A DNA stretch of 64,000 nucleotides from NCBI RefSeq assembly GCF_037179485.1, contig NW_027040510.1, positions 1-64,000 of the forward strand, in the 5' to 3' direction. The notes below the pieces were generated by a model. The model searched no databases. It was not told where the DNA came from and saw only the letters and a program-made list of their open reading frames with translations. This DNA comes from Ochlerotatus camptorhynchus. Lineage: Eukaryota > Arthropoda > Insecta > Diptera > Culicidae. Below are positions 32,859 to 42,073 of the stretch, in pieces (the stretch's first letter is position 1; every line of letters starts with the position of its first letter). The translations under genes and the position numbers were made by a program.

Positions 32859-33985
32859 ATGGCTTCCAGAAGGGCATCCCGTAACGATGATGGTGAGGAT
32901 GTAGACAAGGAGGATGGCAATGAGAACGAAGACCCGATGGCGGATCAACTCGATGACCCGTTATTCGAAGACGTTCAGGTTCTCGACTATGACTGGAGCG
33001 ACCCCGACAGTGATCCAAGCCATGAGCAGCCTGATGCACCTGAGCACGTAGCTCAGCCGAAAGGAAACAAATCTCCAGCGTTGTTCAACTGTCGACTGCT
33101 GGTGCTTCTGCGTGAATTTAAAGGTCAGTCCTCCGGAGCTCATATTGCGAACTGGAATGTAGATGAAAAGTCGCTCAATGACTTTAGGACGAAATTATGG
33201 GAGCTATGTAGACCACATCTACTTCGAGAAGTAATTATTAATCAGCAAGACGATGGAAGCACGGTGCCAGCATGGATGGATAAGGATTCTCCGGAAGAAG
33301 AAGATTTGGTGAGGTTTGCCATTTTTTACGAGAAGCAAAATCGTAAGTACACTTCGCTGGACAAACTGACCACCACGTTGCTTCAGAACTGGAAAGGAAA
33401 AGAAATTCAGCTGCTGTTGCATGTTTATTCACTGTCCGTAAGTTCCCGTAAGATTTTCAATTCAGTGAAGCAACATTTGATTGACCCATCTGAGGAGCAG
33501 CCTCAACCCAAGTGGTCGTCGATTTATCTAAGGATTTGCGTCAACGACATGGTCATCTTTGGGATGGACACGAAATGGCATGGACAATGTGGGCATCAGC
33601 CATACTTGCTTCGCCAGCTCATACGCGTGAGAACATGATTAATTCAGTTCCTCCAAAGCATCTGCAACATCTTTTCAGAACACAGGACGGTCCGAAAATT
33701 GAAAGTGTGAAGCGTGGGTTGGCTGTAGCTCACAATGTAAATGCGCCGTTTTGTGAAGAGATCACAGCGCTGAAGGAAGCGTTTTCCTCACTTGAGGTGG
33801 TAGCCAAGAATATGCAGCTACAACTTTCATTCGTGAAGCATCGCATCGAAGCATGGGAGCAGCGTGGACGCATGAGTGATTCATTCATAAGTGCGATGGA
33901 AACTTCAATGGAAGTTTCCGAAGGAGAGTTCAGTCGACATATTGCTGGACAGGTAGTTGACATGGAGGATGTAGACCACGAATAA
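32859..33985 (+). pseudogene. Transposon-borne accessory gene, unknown function, one frameshift
   Basis: The ATG at 32859 opens MASRRASRNDDGEDVDKED, an acidic N-terminus rich in Asp and Glu. Helical text follows (NDFRTKLWELCRPHLLREV, RKYTSLDKLTTTLLQNW, GKEIQLLLHVYSLSVSSRK). Near 33505-33512 the frame shifts into VVVDLSKDLRQRHGHLWDG, HEMAWTMWASAILASPAHTR and continues to the stop at 33985. Without the lesion the product would be about 375 residues. I do not recognise a domain. It converges on the transposase and probably belongs to the same transposon, perhaps as a DNA-binding or regulatory partner; that role is inference from position only. Confidence 0.5.
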
Positions 33986-34121
33986 GCCAACATGCAAATG
34001 AGTTGAGATAACTTGTTTTAATGAATACAGACAAATACATTGTTTTACTATATCTTCTATTTTATTGGTTTTCAAATACGAAAGATCAAAGAAATTAGAA
34101 CTTTTCTGCATTGATTATGTT

Positions 34122-35183
34122 TCATTCGTCTATTTCAATATTCTTGAAATCAGACACATCTGCAACCGAAGGATCAAATTTTCCTCCTCTCAGGTAACCA
34201 CACTTCCTGAATAAGTTAGACATGTTATAATTTCTAAAGGTAGCCATCACTTCAGCTACTACTGGTTTAATTCCTTTCTTTACACATTCCTGATAGATAG
34301 CTTGAGTTTGTCGCTTGCATAATCCGAAAACGACTTCAATAGGGTTATAGAAGGGGCAATACGCAGGTAGAAAGATAGGGAATATTCCAATTGATCGAAG
34401 ATATTCTATGATTTTCGCATTGCAGTGAATTTTCGCTCCATCCAATATCCATATGGAATGTCAACTCGGATAGCACTGAACATGGCCCGTTTCCAGAGCA
34501 AATCGTCGGCAGCATTCAAAAAAGTTTAGTCGGTTGAATGTTCCGTTGGTAGAGAAGGCTTCAAGCATTCCGTTTTGCCCAATGAAACAAAGCAAGGATT
34601 CCCTAGGCTTCCGCACAAATTCTCCTCGAAACACTAAGCGGTGGCCTCGAACTCCGTAGCCCCTGGAGCGTAACATGGATCTGTTATCGAAACTAACCTC
34701 GTCTAAAAAGACGAGGTTGTGGTAGTCCCACTGAATGCACGAAATTTCGTTGAAAAAACGGATTACATCACTTTCCTTGATTTGAATTGCACGACGTTCC
34801 AAACATTTCCAGGTCAAACCAGCGTTATGTATGATGCGCCAAATGGATGAAATAGATATTGTCGTCTTGAACTCCTGCTGGAACCGCTTTCTAGATTCAT
34901 GTAGATAAAGCGTAGGATTTTGTAGATACAGGTTTATCAACCATTGTCGTTTTTCGGGAGAGAATTTCACAGCATCCCTTTCGTAACTTCGGCGAGAATA
35001 GAATCCGTCCTCCTCGTATCGCATGATCCAATTTGTGATTGTGGACTTGTGTTTGTGATAAATTGTTGCTAGCCTCGATTTGGACAATCCAAGGAAATAA
35101 TATCCATATAAAACATGATATATGGTATTCACTGACGCTCTCTGATCTTTCACAACGGAAATAATAGATGCCATTTTACGCAA
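34122..35183 (-). pseudogene. DD34E transposase of the IS630-Tc1-mariner superfamily, one premature stop
   Basis: The frame starts MRKMASIISVV at 35183 (alternative ATG at 35174). The N-terminus holds a helix-turn-helix (LSKSRLATIYHKHKSTITNW) and an RRSYERDAVKFSPEKRQWL linker. Catalytic motifs are VFLDEVSFDN (first Asp), WILDGAKIHC (second Asp) and AYCPFYNPIEVVFG (Glu), with 34 residues between second Asp and Glu. A single TGA at 34463-34461, just before the second Asp motif, interrupts an otherwise continuous frame of about 353 codons. It would be a cut-and-paste transposase. One stop codon suggests recent loss of function. Confidence 0.8.
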
Positions 35184-35756
35184 TAGTATTTATGAAATAG
35201 TTACGTTTTTAGTTGAACATCGATGTTAACTGACGTTTCTTTTATTTACAAAATTTTAATGATCAAGACACATGACGTAAATAGGGCAAGGTGGTAGCTT
35301 TTGACATTTGAACCATCTACGAGCTCCCTCAATTTCGTCTCTATAGTCTAAATATTCGTGAAAGACACAATAAAACATGAACAATATATTCCACTTATTT
35401 GAAAAATCTGCAAATTTTCTATAAATCTGTAATCTGTATTTACAGATATCTGTATCAAAATATTGAGAAAAATCTGTATGATTACAGATAAATCTGTATA
35501 TGTGGCATCACATGAGCATCATCCATAGAAGGAGGAAAAAGCCGCACCGTTATTGATCGGAAACAGTAGCTCTTCGTGAGTCGCTGTGAGCCATCTATGT
35601 CAAGAGCATCATACTTAAGAGTATAAACAGAGAGAAACCCGCTCAAATTCCTATTCCTATATAAATCACAAGTTCCTGCTGCAGATTTATTATATAAGAC
35701 CACGTAGTCCTACGTTACCATTGCGTACAACCCCATGGGCTGTCCCATGTAGTTTT

Positions 35757-36175
35757 TTTGCAATGTGGACGTTCCGTCATCCATCTGCACTCCACCGTAG
35801 ATGGTACGCAACACCTTCCGTTCGAAAACACCAAGGGCGCGTTGGACCTCCACGAGCATAGTCCTGGTCTCGTTGCCGTAGAGGACCACCGGTCTAATCA
35901 GCGTCTTGTAGATAGTCAACTTCGTGCGACGGTGACTTTTATTCGACTGGAGCGTCCTCCGAAGTCCAAAGTAGGCACGATTCCCTGCCATAATGCGTCT
36001 TTGAATTTCTCTGCTGGTATCATTTTCGGCGGTCACCAGTGAGCCCAAATACACGAACTCATCGACCACCTCGATTTCGTCACCGTCAATCTGAACTCGG
36101 GGTGGGAGGCTAACATTGTCTTCCCTAGAACCTCTTCCCTTTATACCAGTAACGGTAAAAGGTGATCTCCCAACG
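35757..36175 (-). pseudogene. RTE-clade RT C-terminal fragment, proximal part
   Basis: The minus strand reads VDEFVYLGSLVTAENDTS, REIQRRIMAGNRAYFGLRR, KLTIYKTLIRPVVLYGNET and VFERKVLRTIYGGVQMDDGT, the RT C-terminal region of RTE elements. It stops at the insertion boundary at 35757; the tail continues at 30222. About 25-30 codons between the two parts appear to be missing. No endonuclease or RT core is present, so it is a 5'-truncated copy. Confidence 0.75.
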
Positions 36176-36876
36176 TTACTGATTTGAAAAAGACGAAAAT
36201 TTACAGAATGGAACGAACTCACCAAGTTTAGCCAATTGAACATGAAGGCTGCTTGACATGTGTTGATGTAGAAGTCCAAATTGTAGATGAAGCTTGACGA
36301 AGTTGCGTGCAATGTCTTGCGTCGATTTGAGATAAAAAAATGTTCGGCTGTATGTAGTCGATTTTTGATGTGCATTGGCAAGCCTTTTCGTGGCCAATAG
36401 TCAGGTTCAGCGCTGCGACTCAACGAATGATGGAACTACTGATGGGACGAATGATGGAACGCCTCGTGGAGGTTCTACTTGGCTTCGGAACAGCTTCTCT
36501 GCGGCAAATAATAGGGACTGAGGAACTAGAAATTTTTTCTTGGGCCTGGTTTTGGCCAGATCAGCAACCGATTATAGATTAAAAAAAAAAACACCACGGA
36601 AAAAAAAAAACAAACGTCAGGTCCGATCACACGCACAGCCTACTCGTCGATCGTTTACTGATTTCTCAAAAAAGGGACTTTTCATATCCAGAAACTTTCC
36701 CCAAGGCCAGTCTAAAATGCAATATTCACAAGATAATTAATTTTAATCGTCTTTTCGCAGTTCTAGATTACTCCACAATGGGATTTTTTTTTTCAAAATA
36801 GGAAAAGGCATTTCATTCAATAGCTCTAAGCACCGCTGGTTATGATGCGGTAGTAATGCATCAAACGTTAGTTTTC
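36176..36876. other. No recognised feature
   Basis: Mixed sequence with A-rich runs near 36580-36615. No coding frame with a domain and no recognised repeat. Confidence 0.4.
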
Positions 36877-37231
36877 AACGTAGGACTACGTCTGTGATTT
36901 CTATATGGGGATACACTTTGTGAAAACCGAAAATGAAACATGAAACAAAATTGTGAAAGATTTTGAACGTTAATAACTCAGCTGTCCCTGGTCCAATTTT
37001 AAAAACTTTATCACCAATCGATCAGCAATATTTCTACGCATCGATAACAATGCTTCTGACTGTTAATTTAAAAAAAAAAACATTATTGAAAAAGTGGTAA
37101 ATGTCCAGCATTTTTCAAAAGCGTCCATGTAACTAATAAATCAACCAATTACGTACATGCTTATGCTGGTTTCCCAACACAGTCATCAGAGAATCATTCC
37201 TAGACGAAACATGTCGATGTAGCATTATGAC

Positions 37232-37305
37232 GAGGCTCGGTAGCTCAGTGGTTACCGTTTCTGCTTGCTGAACAGAAGGTCAGGGTTCAATCCCAGGCCC
37301 GTCCC
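37232..37305 (+). repeat. tRNA-like SINE head
   Basis: GAGGCTCGGTAGCTCAGTGG holds an A box and GGGTTCAATCCC (37283-37294) a B box. The anticodon arm has a nine-base loop and the acceptor stem does not close, so it is not a functional tRNA. It differs from the Feilai-like head and is a second SINE type. The 3' limit is not defined. Confidence 0.6.
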
Positions 37306-37850
37306 CATCCTTGCAATTTTTCTCTTTGCCTTATTCTATCCCCACTAGATTTGAATAAGAACAAATTCTGCTTCACTTACATGAATCCTGATCTAAAAAT
37401 AACCTGCCTCACTAACACAACTATCCTTCCCAAGACAGCCGTGGAGATGTTGAGGAATTCTCGGTCTCTAGTAACAACCGCACTGTGCAAGTTTATTAGT
37501 TCTGATCATTCACGGAGGAGCAACTAAGAAGGTCGGATAACGTTAACTCGACGGCAAACAATAATTGATACCATTGTTGTTGTGGATGATAGAAGAGAAT
37601 AGCAGAAATAGAGCGAAAAAGGTTAGTGAAGCCATGGTGATCACAAAAGAGGAAATCGATAGAGAATTGACTTTCACCCTTCTGCTTCTAAGCCCCTTAC
37701 AGTCGTCGTCACAGCAATGATAACTAGCTTCGCACCGCTTTTGGTTCTAGGGCACTTGCTGGTTGCAATTTTAAGATCAGGATTCACTGTGATGCGATCA
37801 GTGAAAGCAGCAGAAATTTTCTTCCCAACTCTCTTGTGGAATCTTTTAAT

Positions 37851-37866
37851 GGTTCTGAAAAGGGCC
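37851..37866 (-). terminator. Degenerate histone mRNA 3' stem-loop (H3 side)
   Basis: The minus strand GGCCCTTTTCAGAACC fits the histone stem-loop consensus except for two stem mismatches. It lies 27 bp past the H3 stop codon, the normal place for replication-dependent histone 3' processing. Confidence 0.7.
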
Positions 37867-37892
37867 AGGTTTGTTAGTCTTCGACGGAGAAA

Positions 37893-38130
37893 TTAAGAGC
37901 GTTCACCACGAATACGACGAGCCAGCTGAATGTCCTTTGGCATAATTGTGATACGCTTGACGTGGATGGCGCACAGGTTGGTATCTTCGAACAGACCGAC
38001 CAGATGGCCTTGCTGGATTCTTGCAACGGCCGAGCTATGGAAGCGCATATCGGTCTTGAAAGTCCTGGGCGATTTCAGGAAGAGCCTTTCCTCCGGTGGA
38101 CTTACGAGCGGTCTGCTTGGTACGAGCCAT
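37893..38130 (-). pseudogene. Histone H3 pseudogene with large internal deletion
   Basis: The ATG at 38130 gives MARTKQTARKSTGGKA, the exact H3 tail. It then jumps to the REIAQDF region, losing roughly 50 codons. A one-base insertion in the DFK codons shifts the frame. The remaining text, in the corrected frame, covers the end of the histone fold: LVGLFEDTNLCAIH, ITIMPKDIQLARRIRGERS. Several substitutions mark it as non-functional. It is a nucleosome core histone relic of the replication-dependent class, as shown by the stem-loop downstream. Confidence 0.9.
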
Positions 38131-38308
38131 TGTGGACTCCGGTCTGATCTACGAGGAAACCCGAGGTGTGCTGGAGGTGTTGCTGGAAAACGTCATTCGT
38201 GACGCTGTTACCTACTCTGAAGACGCCAAGCGGTAGACCGTTACCGCAATGTACGTAGTCTACGCTCTGAAGCGTCAGGGACGCACCCTGTATGATTTCG
38301 GAGGTTAA
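38131..38308 (+). pseudogene. Histone H4 pseudogene, 3' part only
   Basis: Starting at about SGLIYEETRGVLE (38138) the frame runs LLENVIRDAVTYSEDAKR, a TAG stop where H4 has Lys, then TVTAMYVVYALKRQGRTLY and DFGG with a normal TAA at 38306-38308. The first 45 or so codons and the promoter are gone. The remnant abuts the H3 start codon directly, so the divergent H3-H4 promoter has been deleted. A histone stem-loop follows. Confidence 0.9.
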
Positions 38309-38335
38309 GCTTCGTTCATTTTCCCTAACTGAAAC

Positions 38336-38351
38336 GGCCCTTTTCAGGGCC
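38336..38351 (+). terminator. Histone mRNA 3' stem-loop (H4 side)
   Basis: GGCCCTTTTCAGGGCC is a perfect match to the replication-dependent histone 3' stem-loop, 27 bp after the H4 stop. It was bound by stem-loop-binding protein when the gene was alive. Confidence 0.85.
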
Positions 38352-38830
38352 AATAACTAATTTCAAAAGAGATGGTTTAGGAGTTCTACTAAACTTTTCA
38401 TGAATGAAATTCTTGTAACCAGCAAAATGGTAGCAACCAAGCTTCTAATCCTGAAGCAACTGGGCTGACTATCTGAGTGCCCATTTCTCGTAGCGAAGTT
38501 CGCTACCTTTCCAACCACCACCGTGTCAACCCGTGTCCAGCAGTAGCCGTAAAAAGAAGTATTTGTGGTGATCTTATCATATGGTTGACACAAAACTACA
38601 GGACTGCCTATTCTTTGCTTCATACAGCATAAATATTTACGTTTTTTTTTATAAAACTCAGGGAATCATGACAGATTCTGACGCAGTTGGTCTCTTTTCT
38701 CCATTTGCTTTGTTTTCAAGAATCTAAACGTCATGAATACCTGAGATTTGTCAATGATGTAAATATTTACACGTAATGCATTGAAGAAGATAGAAATTCA
38801 AATTAACTCTTGAGCCAGACATTTTTTTGT

Positions 38831-38846
38831 GACCCTGAAAAGGGCC
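38831..38846 (-). terminator. Third histone-type stem-loop, gene not recognised
   Basis: The minus strand GGCCCTTTTCAGGGTC matches the consensus with one stem change (a G-T pair possible). The DNA upstream on the minus strand (38.85-39.1 kb) shows no recognisable histone protein. Confidence 0.65.
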
Positions 38847-39117
38847 GTTTGATTTATCAGATGATTTCTGATGAACACAGCATGGCTTTGCTGTTGGCTC
38901 ACACTCCGGTATGGTGCAGATTTACAACGATGATAAATGCCCTGAGTCAAAAACCTACAACTCAAAAAGTGACAAAATTGGGCGATGGTTTAAAGTGTAA
39001 GAGTTATACTTTTTACTGTCAAGGCGAACGTTGCGAACGAAAATTATGTCCACGCACGATCCACCAACACTATGTGCCTCCGAAGAATTTGAAGCAATGT
39101 CCAGGTGCAAATATTTC

Positions 39118-39133
39118 GGCCCTTTTCAGGACC
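39118..39133 (+). terminator. Fourth histone-type stem-loop, gene not recognised
   Basis: GGCCCTTTTCAGGACC on the plus strand follows the histone 3' consensus with one stem mismatch. No histone text precedes it within 300 bp. With the loop at 38831 on the opposite strand, it suggests more than one histone pair once stood here. Confidence 0.6.
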
Positions 39134-39378
39134 AACAACATTTTCCAAAAGAGTTAAGTTTCTGAACATGTCCCAACTAAAATTCATATCAAAAGGTTAT
39201 TTTCAGGGCAATCAAAGTCATACTAAAGAGAATAAACATAGAGAACCCCGCTCGAATTCCTATTCCTACAAAACACAAGCTTCTGCTGCAGTTATCAAAT
39301 AACATTTATTATATAAGACCACGTAGTCCTACGTCACCATTCCGTACAACCCCATAGGGCTATCCCTTGTAGTTTTTT

Positions 39379-41302
39379 GACTAGAAATCGAATGCCTAGG
39401 TGGTTGTGCATGGCACGAATAACTTTTGGTTAGTTTAAGGCAAAAATAAGAAATTTTACCCTATTTTTTAGTGCCTTAAATTGTGTTATAGTAGATTACT
39501 AACTGTAATGTCAATCGACTTTAATAAAACCAGTTTCATTACAAAGTTAAGATTGTCCTTCATAATCGTAGTTCACGTTATCGTGTCCACAATTTCTAGT
39601 CATAAAAGCTAGCTTTTGCTGTTTAAATATCCCATCATATCCAGCGGCATTTTGAGATATTGAATTAAATGCCTTTAAAAAAAATCCGATTGTGCACTCC
39701 CTTACTCACAAAATTAATCATTTTTCATTCGCTTGAAATCATAATGCATGTACTTAAAACGCCACCATCTGGCTGATTCCAGATTTTTGGGTTTTCCCCC
39801 CTTTGATTTCCAATTTATTGACTCCATCCATCGCATCGATCGCCTGCCTGCCTCGAAGCTATCTCCAGACTTCCTAAACCCATTCAAAATGTTTTACAAC
39901 TCGCGTCGATCAACGCGTGGTGTGCGCTCATCACTTCCCGAATATCAATAACCGGGAGCAATCCATTTTCGGGCACGCGCGCATACCGCTCTGATGCTTT
40001 TTGCGGGACTATTCTTAAATATCGCATTTCGAATCATTCCCATTATTTGTGACAGGAATAAATTACATGATTTGATTCCATATATTTATTCAGACTTTTT
40101 GATTACTGAACGGAGCTGTTCCACCTGCGTAGACAATCGTCTTTACATTAGATTGGAAATGTTTATGAACAGCCTACATATGTTGCTTGTTCTGATATGT
40201 TTCCATCATTTTGTCCACAACTAATATTAAAAAAAAAAAAAAAATTTTTTTTTGATGTTCTCAAGACGACAAACGAGACACTGGTCAATCGGGAAAGATC
40301 TTAAGTGCCCGGAGTTCGACCCAGCACGGTGCGGATGCGCCCGGAAAGAGAGCTTGCCGGTCATAGTGGGCCGTAAAAATGAATCCATTGCGGAAATCAC
40401 CGGAGCGCTGTGATCGGTCTGACTAACTGAAAACAGCATGGCAGCATTATAAAATTTTAGCACTCCATTTTTACTACCCCAACAAAAATAAAAGCAAATT
40501 TGCCAACGTAAACAACGTGGCGTCGCGGTGGAGGTCATCGTACAAAATAGCAAATTTTATAAATAGGCAGAACAAAAAAATTGGGTCTCGACGCTTTTAG
40601 GCCGGGAGGTTTACTGCTCTACGATAAATCGATCGCATTCGGGGCTGCCTGTCTGTTTCGGATTAATGGCCTGTTCCAATTCGAGACGTCATGCGTGGGT
40701 GACCCTAATCATGCCACTTAGGTTTAGCGTATAGAGAGCGAGAGTGAAGGCGCGCGCATTTCGCCGAATTGCGTTGGAAGACAATATTTTATTAATCAAG
40801 TGGCATAATGGGTTCTCCCTCCGATCGATTGGTGGTCCGCCGTCGATCGGCGCGGCGCGGGAGGAAGCAATTAGTGCACCATTTGGCTAGATGGTCGCCA
40901 AAAACTGCACGCTCGTAGATTTACATTATATCCGAACGATTGATAATGGGTGAGATGGTCTGGACGACAAACGAGTCCATTTATCGAGTGACAACAATAT
41001 ATGGATGCGGGTTTTAAGGTTTGCCATGAAAATTTGCCGATTAAGAAGAATGAGGTGGGTGACGTTCGTAGTTTGGGGGCTGAGAGTTCGTGCATGATTG
41101 ATGAGATCGTTAGATCAAAGCCGTCGCAAAAGCATTTTTGGATTGGTGTTAAAAAGAAATTGGGAAATACGGAGATTGAAATCATACTTATCTGTACACG
41201 GTCGATGAGATCAGTTGGTTTTTACTCAAATTCGCATAAACGGAGTTTATTTCACTCATAGACCGAGTAAAATGTTCCTTGATTGCCCGTAAAAAAAAAT
41301 AA
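39379..41302. other. Apparently unique non-coding DNA
   Basis: No gene was recognised. The part at 40600-40900 is relatively GC-rich with clustered CGATCG and GGCGCGGCGCGGG motifs. It could be a host regulatory or intronic region; that is inference from composition only. An A/T homopolymer pair lies at 40229-40253. Confidence 0.4.
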
Positions 41303-41509
41303 AGCATTCCCTCTCTATATGCGGTGGGTGGTACCGTCCAGCAACCGCTATTTCTCGGCTGTTTTTCAACTAATTGTGCTGATTTTCTGTAGATAACTAG
41401 TTTATGGTTGTCTCTAATCACATACAAAAAATCAACGTAACGTTGGTTGAAGGACAACCGAGAAATAGCGGTGGGTGGCACCGTCCGGGTGACATATGTA
41501 GGGAATGCT
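41303..41509. repeat. Inverted-repeat element with internal direct repeat
   Basis: Outer ends AGCATTCCCT...ATATG and complement, plus inner arms CCGCTATTTCTCGG / CCGAGAAATAGCGG, define a 207 bp fold-back. GCGGTGGGTGG(T/C)ACCGTCC occurs on both sides in the same orientation. Non-coding; no target duplication identified. Confidence 0.6.
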
Positions 41510-41539
41510 GTACTTGAATATGAGGACAATCGAGGAAAT

Positions 41540-41740
41540 GTTCACTTATTTATTTATTTATTCGTTGTCAACCAAATGTAGACCACTTAAAGTTCCAAAA
41601 ATACTTAACATTTATTTTAATATTTAATCGCTGACTAACCTCGAAAAGAAACGTTTTTTAAGAGCATTTTTTTATTGTCAAATCAATTGTTTCATAATAT
41701 GCATTACAAAAAGACATCATTATATTTAAAGGCGCGTTCC
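41540..41740 (-). pseudogene. 3' end of an older non-LTR element, split by the I-clade insertion
   Basis: The minus strand continues the RT C-terminus that breaks off at 48088: NAPLNIMMSFCNA aligns with SGPFNQMMDTCNK of the neighbouring copy at 48.74 kb. It then runs through a short 3' region with GTCTACATTTGG to an AATAAATAAATAAG tail. The other half is at 48088-48500. Confidence 0.7.
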
Positions 41741-42073
41741 TGGCGTAATTTGTTTTTTTTTTTTTTTTTTATAATGCTTTTATTTTTCCAGGCTCATTTG
41801 CCGTAGCTTTGCGGAGCCGATATTCATTGTTTAGATTACAAAGTTTCTTAAAACTAACGTTAGTAAAGCGGGGGCCGATTACTCGCGGCTATCTCGAGGT
41901 TAGGGGTAACACATTTTAACAAATGGATGGCAGGGTAGGGATTGAGAACACAAGGTTTGGAGAGCAATGTGCTCTTGATCTCGAACTAAGCGACCAACTG
42001 ATGAAAAAGACAAACATGGGGGTACACCGATGGGCAGCTAACAACTTGGGGGAACACAAGATGACACTAACTA

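Larger units (their letters stand above)
31201..35510. mobile_element. Tc1/mariner-superfamily transposon with two convergent genes
   Basis: The ends TGTTGCCACA (31201) and TGTGGCATCA (35510) are inverted repeats with one mismatch, each followed inward by repeated AATCTGTA/CAGATTT motifs. Inside are a plus-strand gene of unknown function (32859-33985) and a minus-strand DDE transposase (35183-34122), facing each other. A family C hammerhead element is inserted at 31.65-31.83 kb. No clean TA target duplication was seen, so the exact ends are uncertain. Confidence 0.55.
30223..35756 (+). mobile_element. Composite insertion of the ACGTAGGACTACGT family (copy A)
   Basis: The insertion splits an RTE fragment. 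Its left end carries ACGTAGGACTACGT followed by CTGTGATTTCTATATGGGG; its right end carries the complementary ACGTAGTCCTACGT. About 190 bp on the left and 140 bp on the right match the second copy at 36877-39378. Internally, a unit with GATTTCCCTAACACAG, GTGAGTGGTGGTGTTC and AAAGGCTGCCTGCAAGCAGC is repeated two to three times (30.5-31.2 kb, resuming at 35.51 kb). A 4.3 kb transposon sits inside. No gene belongs to the outer element itself. Its class is unknown, and some target sequence appears lost. Confidence 0.6.
36877..39378 (+). mobile_element. ACGTAGGACTACGT-family element (copy B) containing histone relics
   Basis: The left end ACGTAGGACTACGT plus about 190 bp, and the right block CGCTCGAATTCCTATTCC to CACGTAGTCCTACGT and about 45 bp beyond, match copy A. 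The interior is different: a tRNA-like SINE head and a set of broken histone genes with their 3' stem-loops. The element is about 2.5 kb. Either it captured a histone segment, or two separate family members flank host histone DNA by chance. Confidence 0.5.

Noticed and set aside
32859..33985. Endogenous viral insertion
   Set aside because: No polymerase, capsid or glycoprotein motif is visible; its position inside transposon ends with a transposase favours a transposon gene.
37232..37305. Functional tRNA gene
   Set aside because: A and B boxes are present, but the acceptor stem does not close and the anticodon loop has nine bases, so it is a tRNA-derived SINE head.
38847..39117. H2A or H2B gene between the two outer stem-loops
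   Set aside because: Frames on both strands were read, including the open frame from 38810, and none shows histone-fold text.
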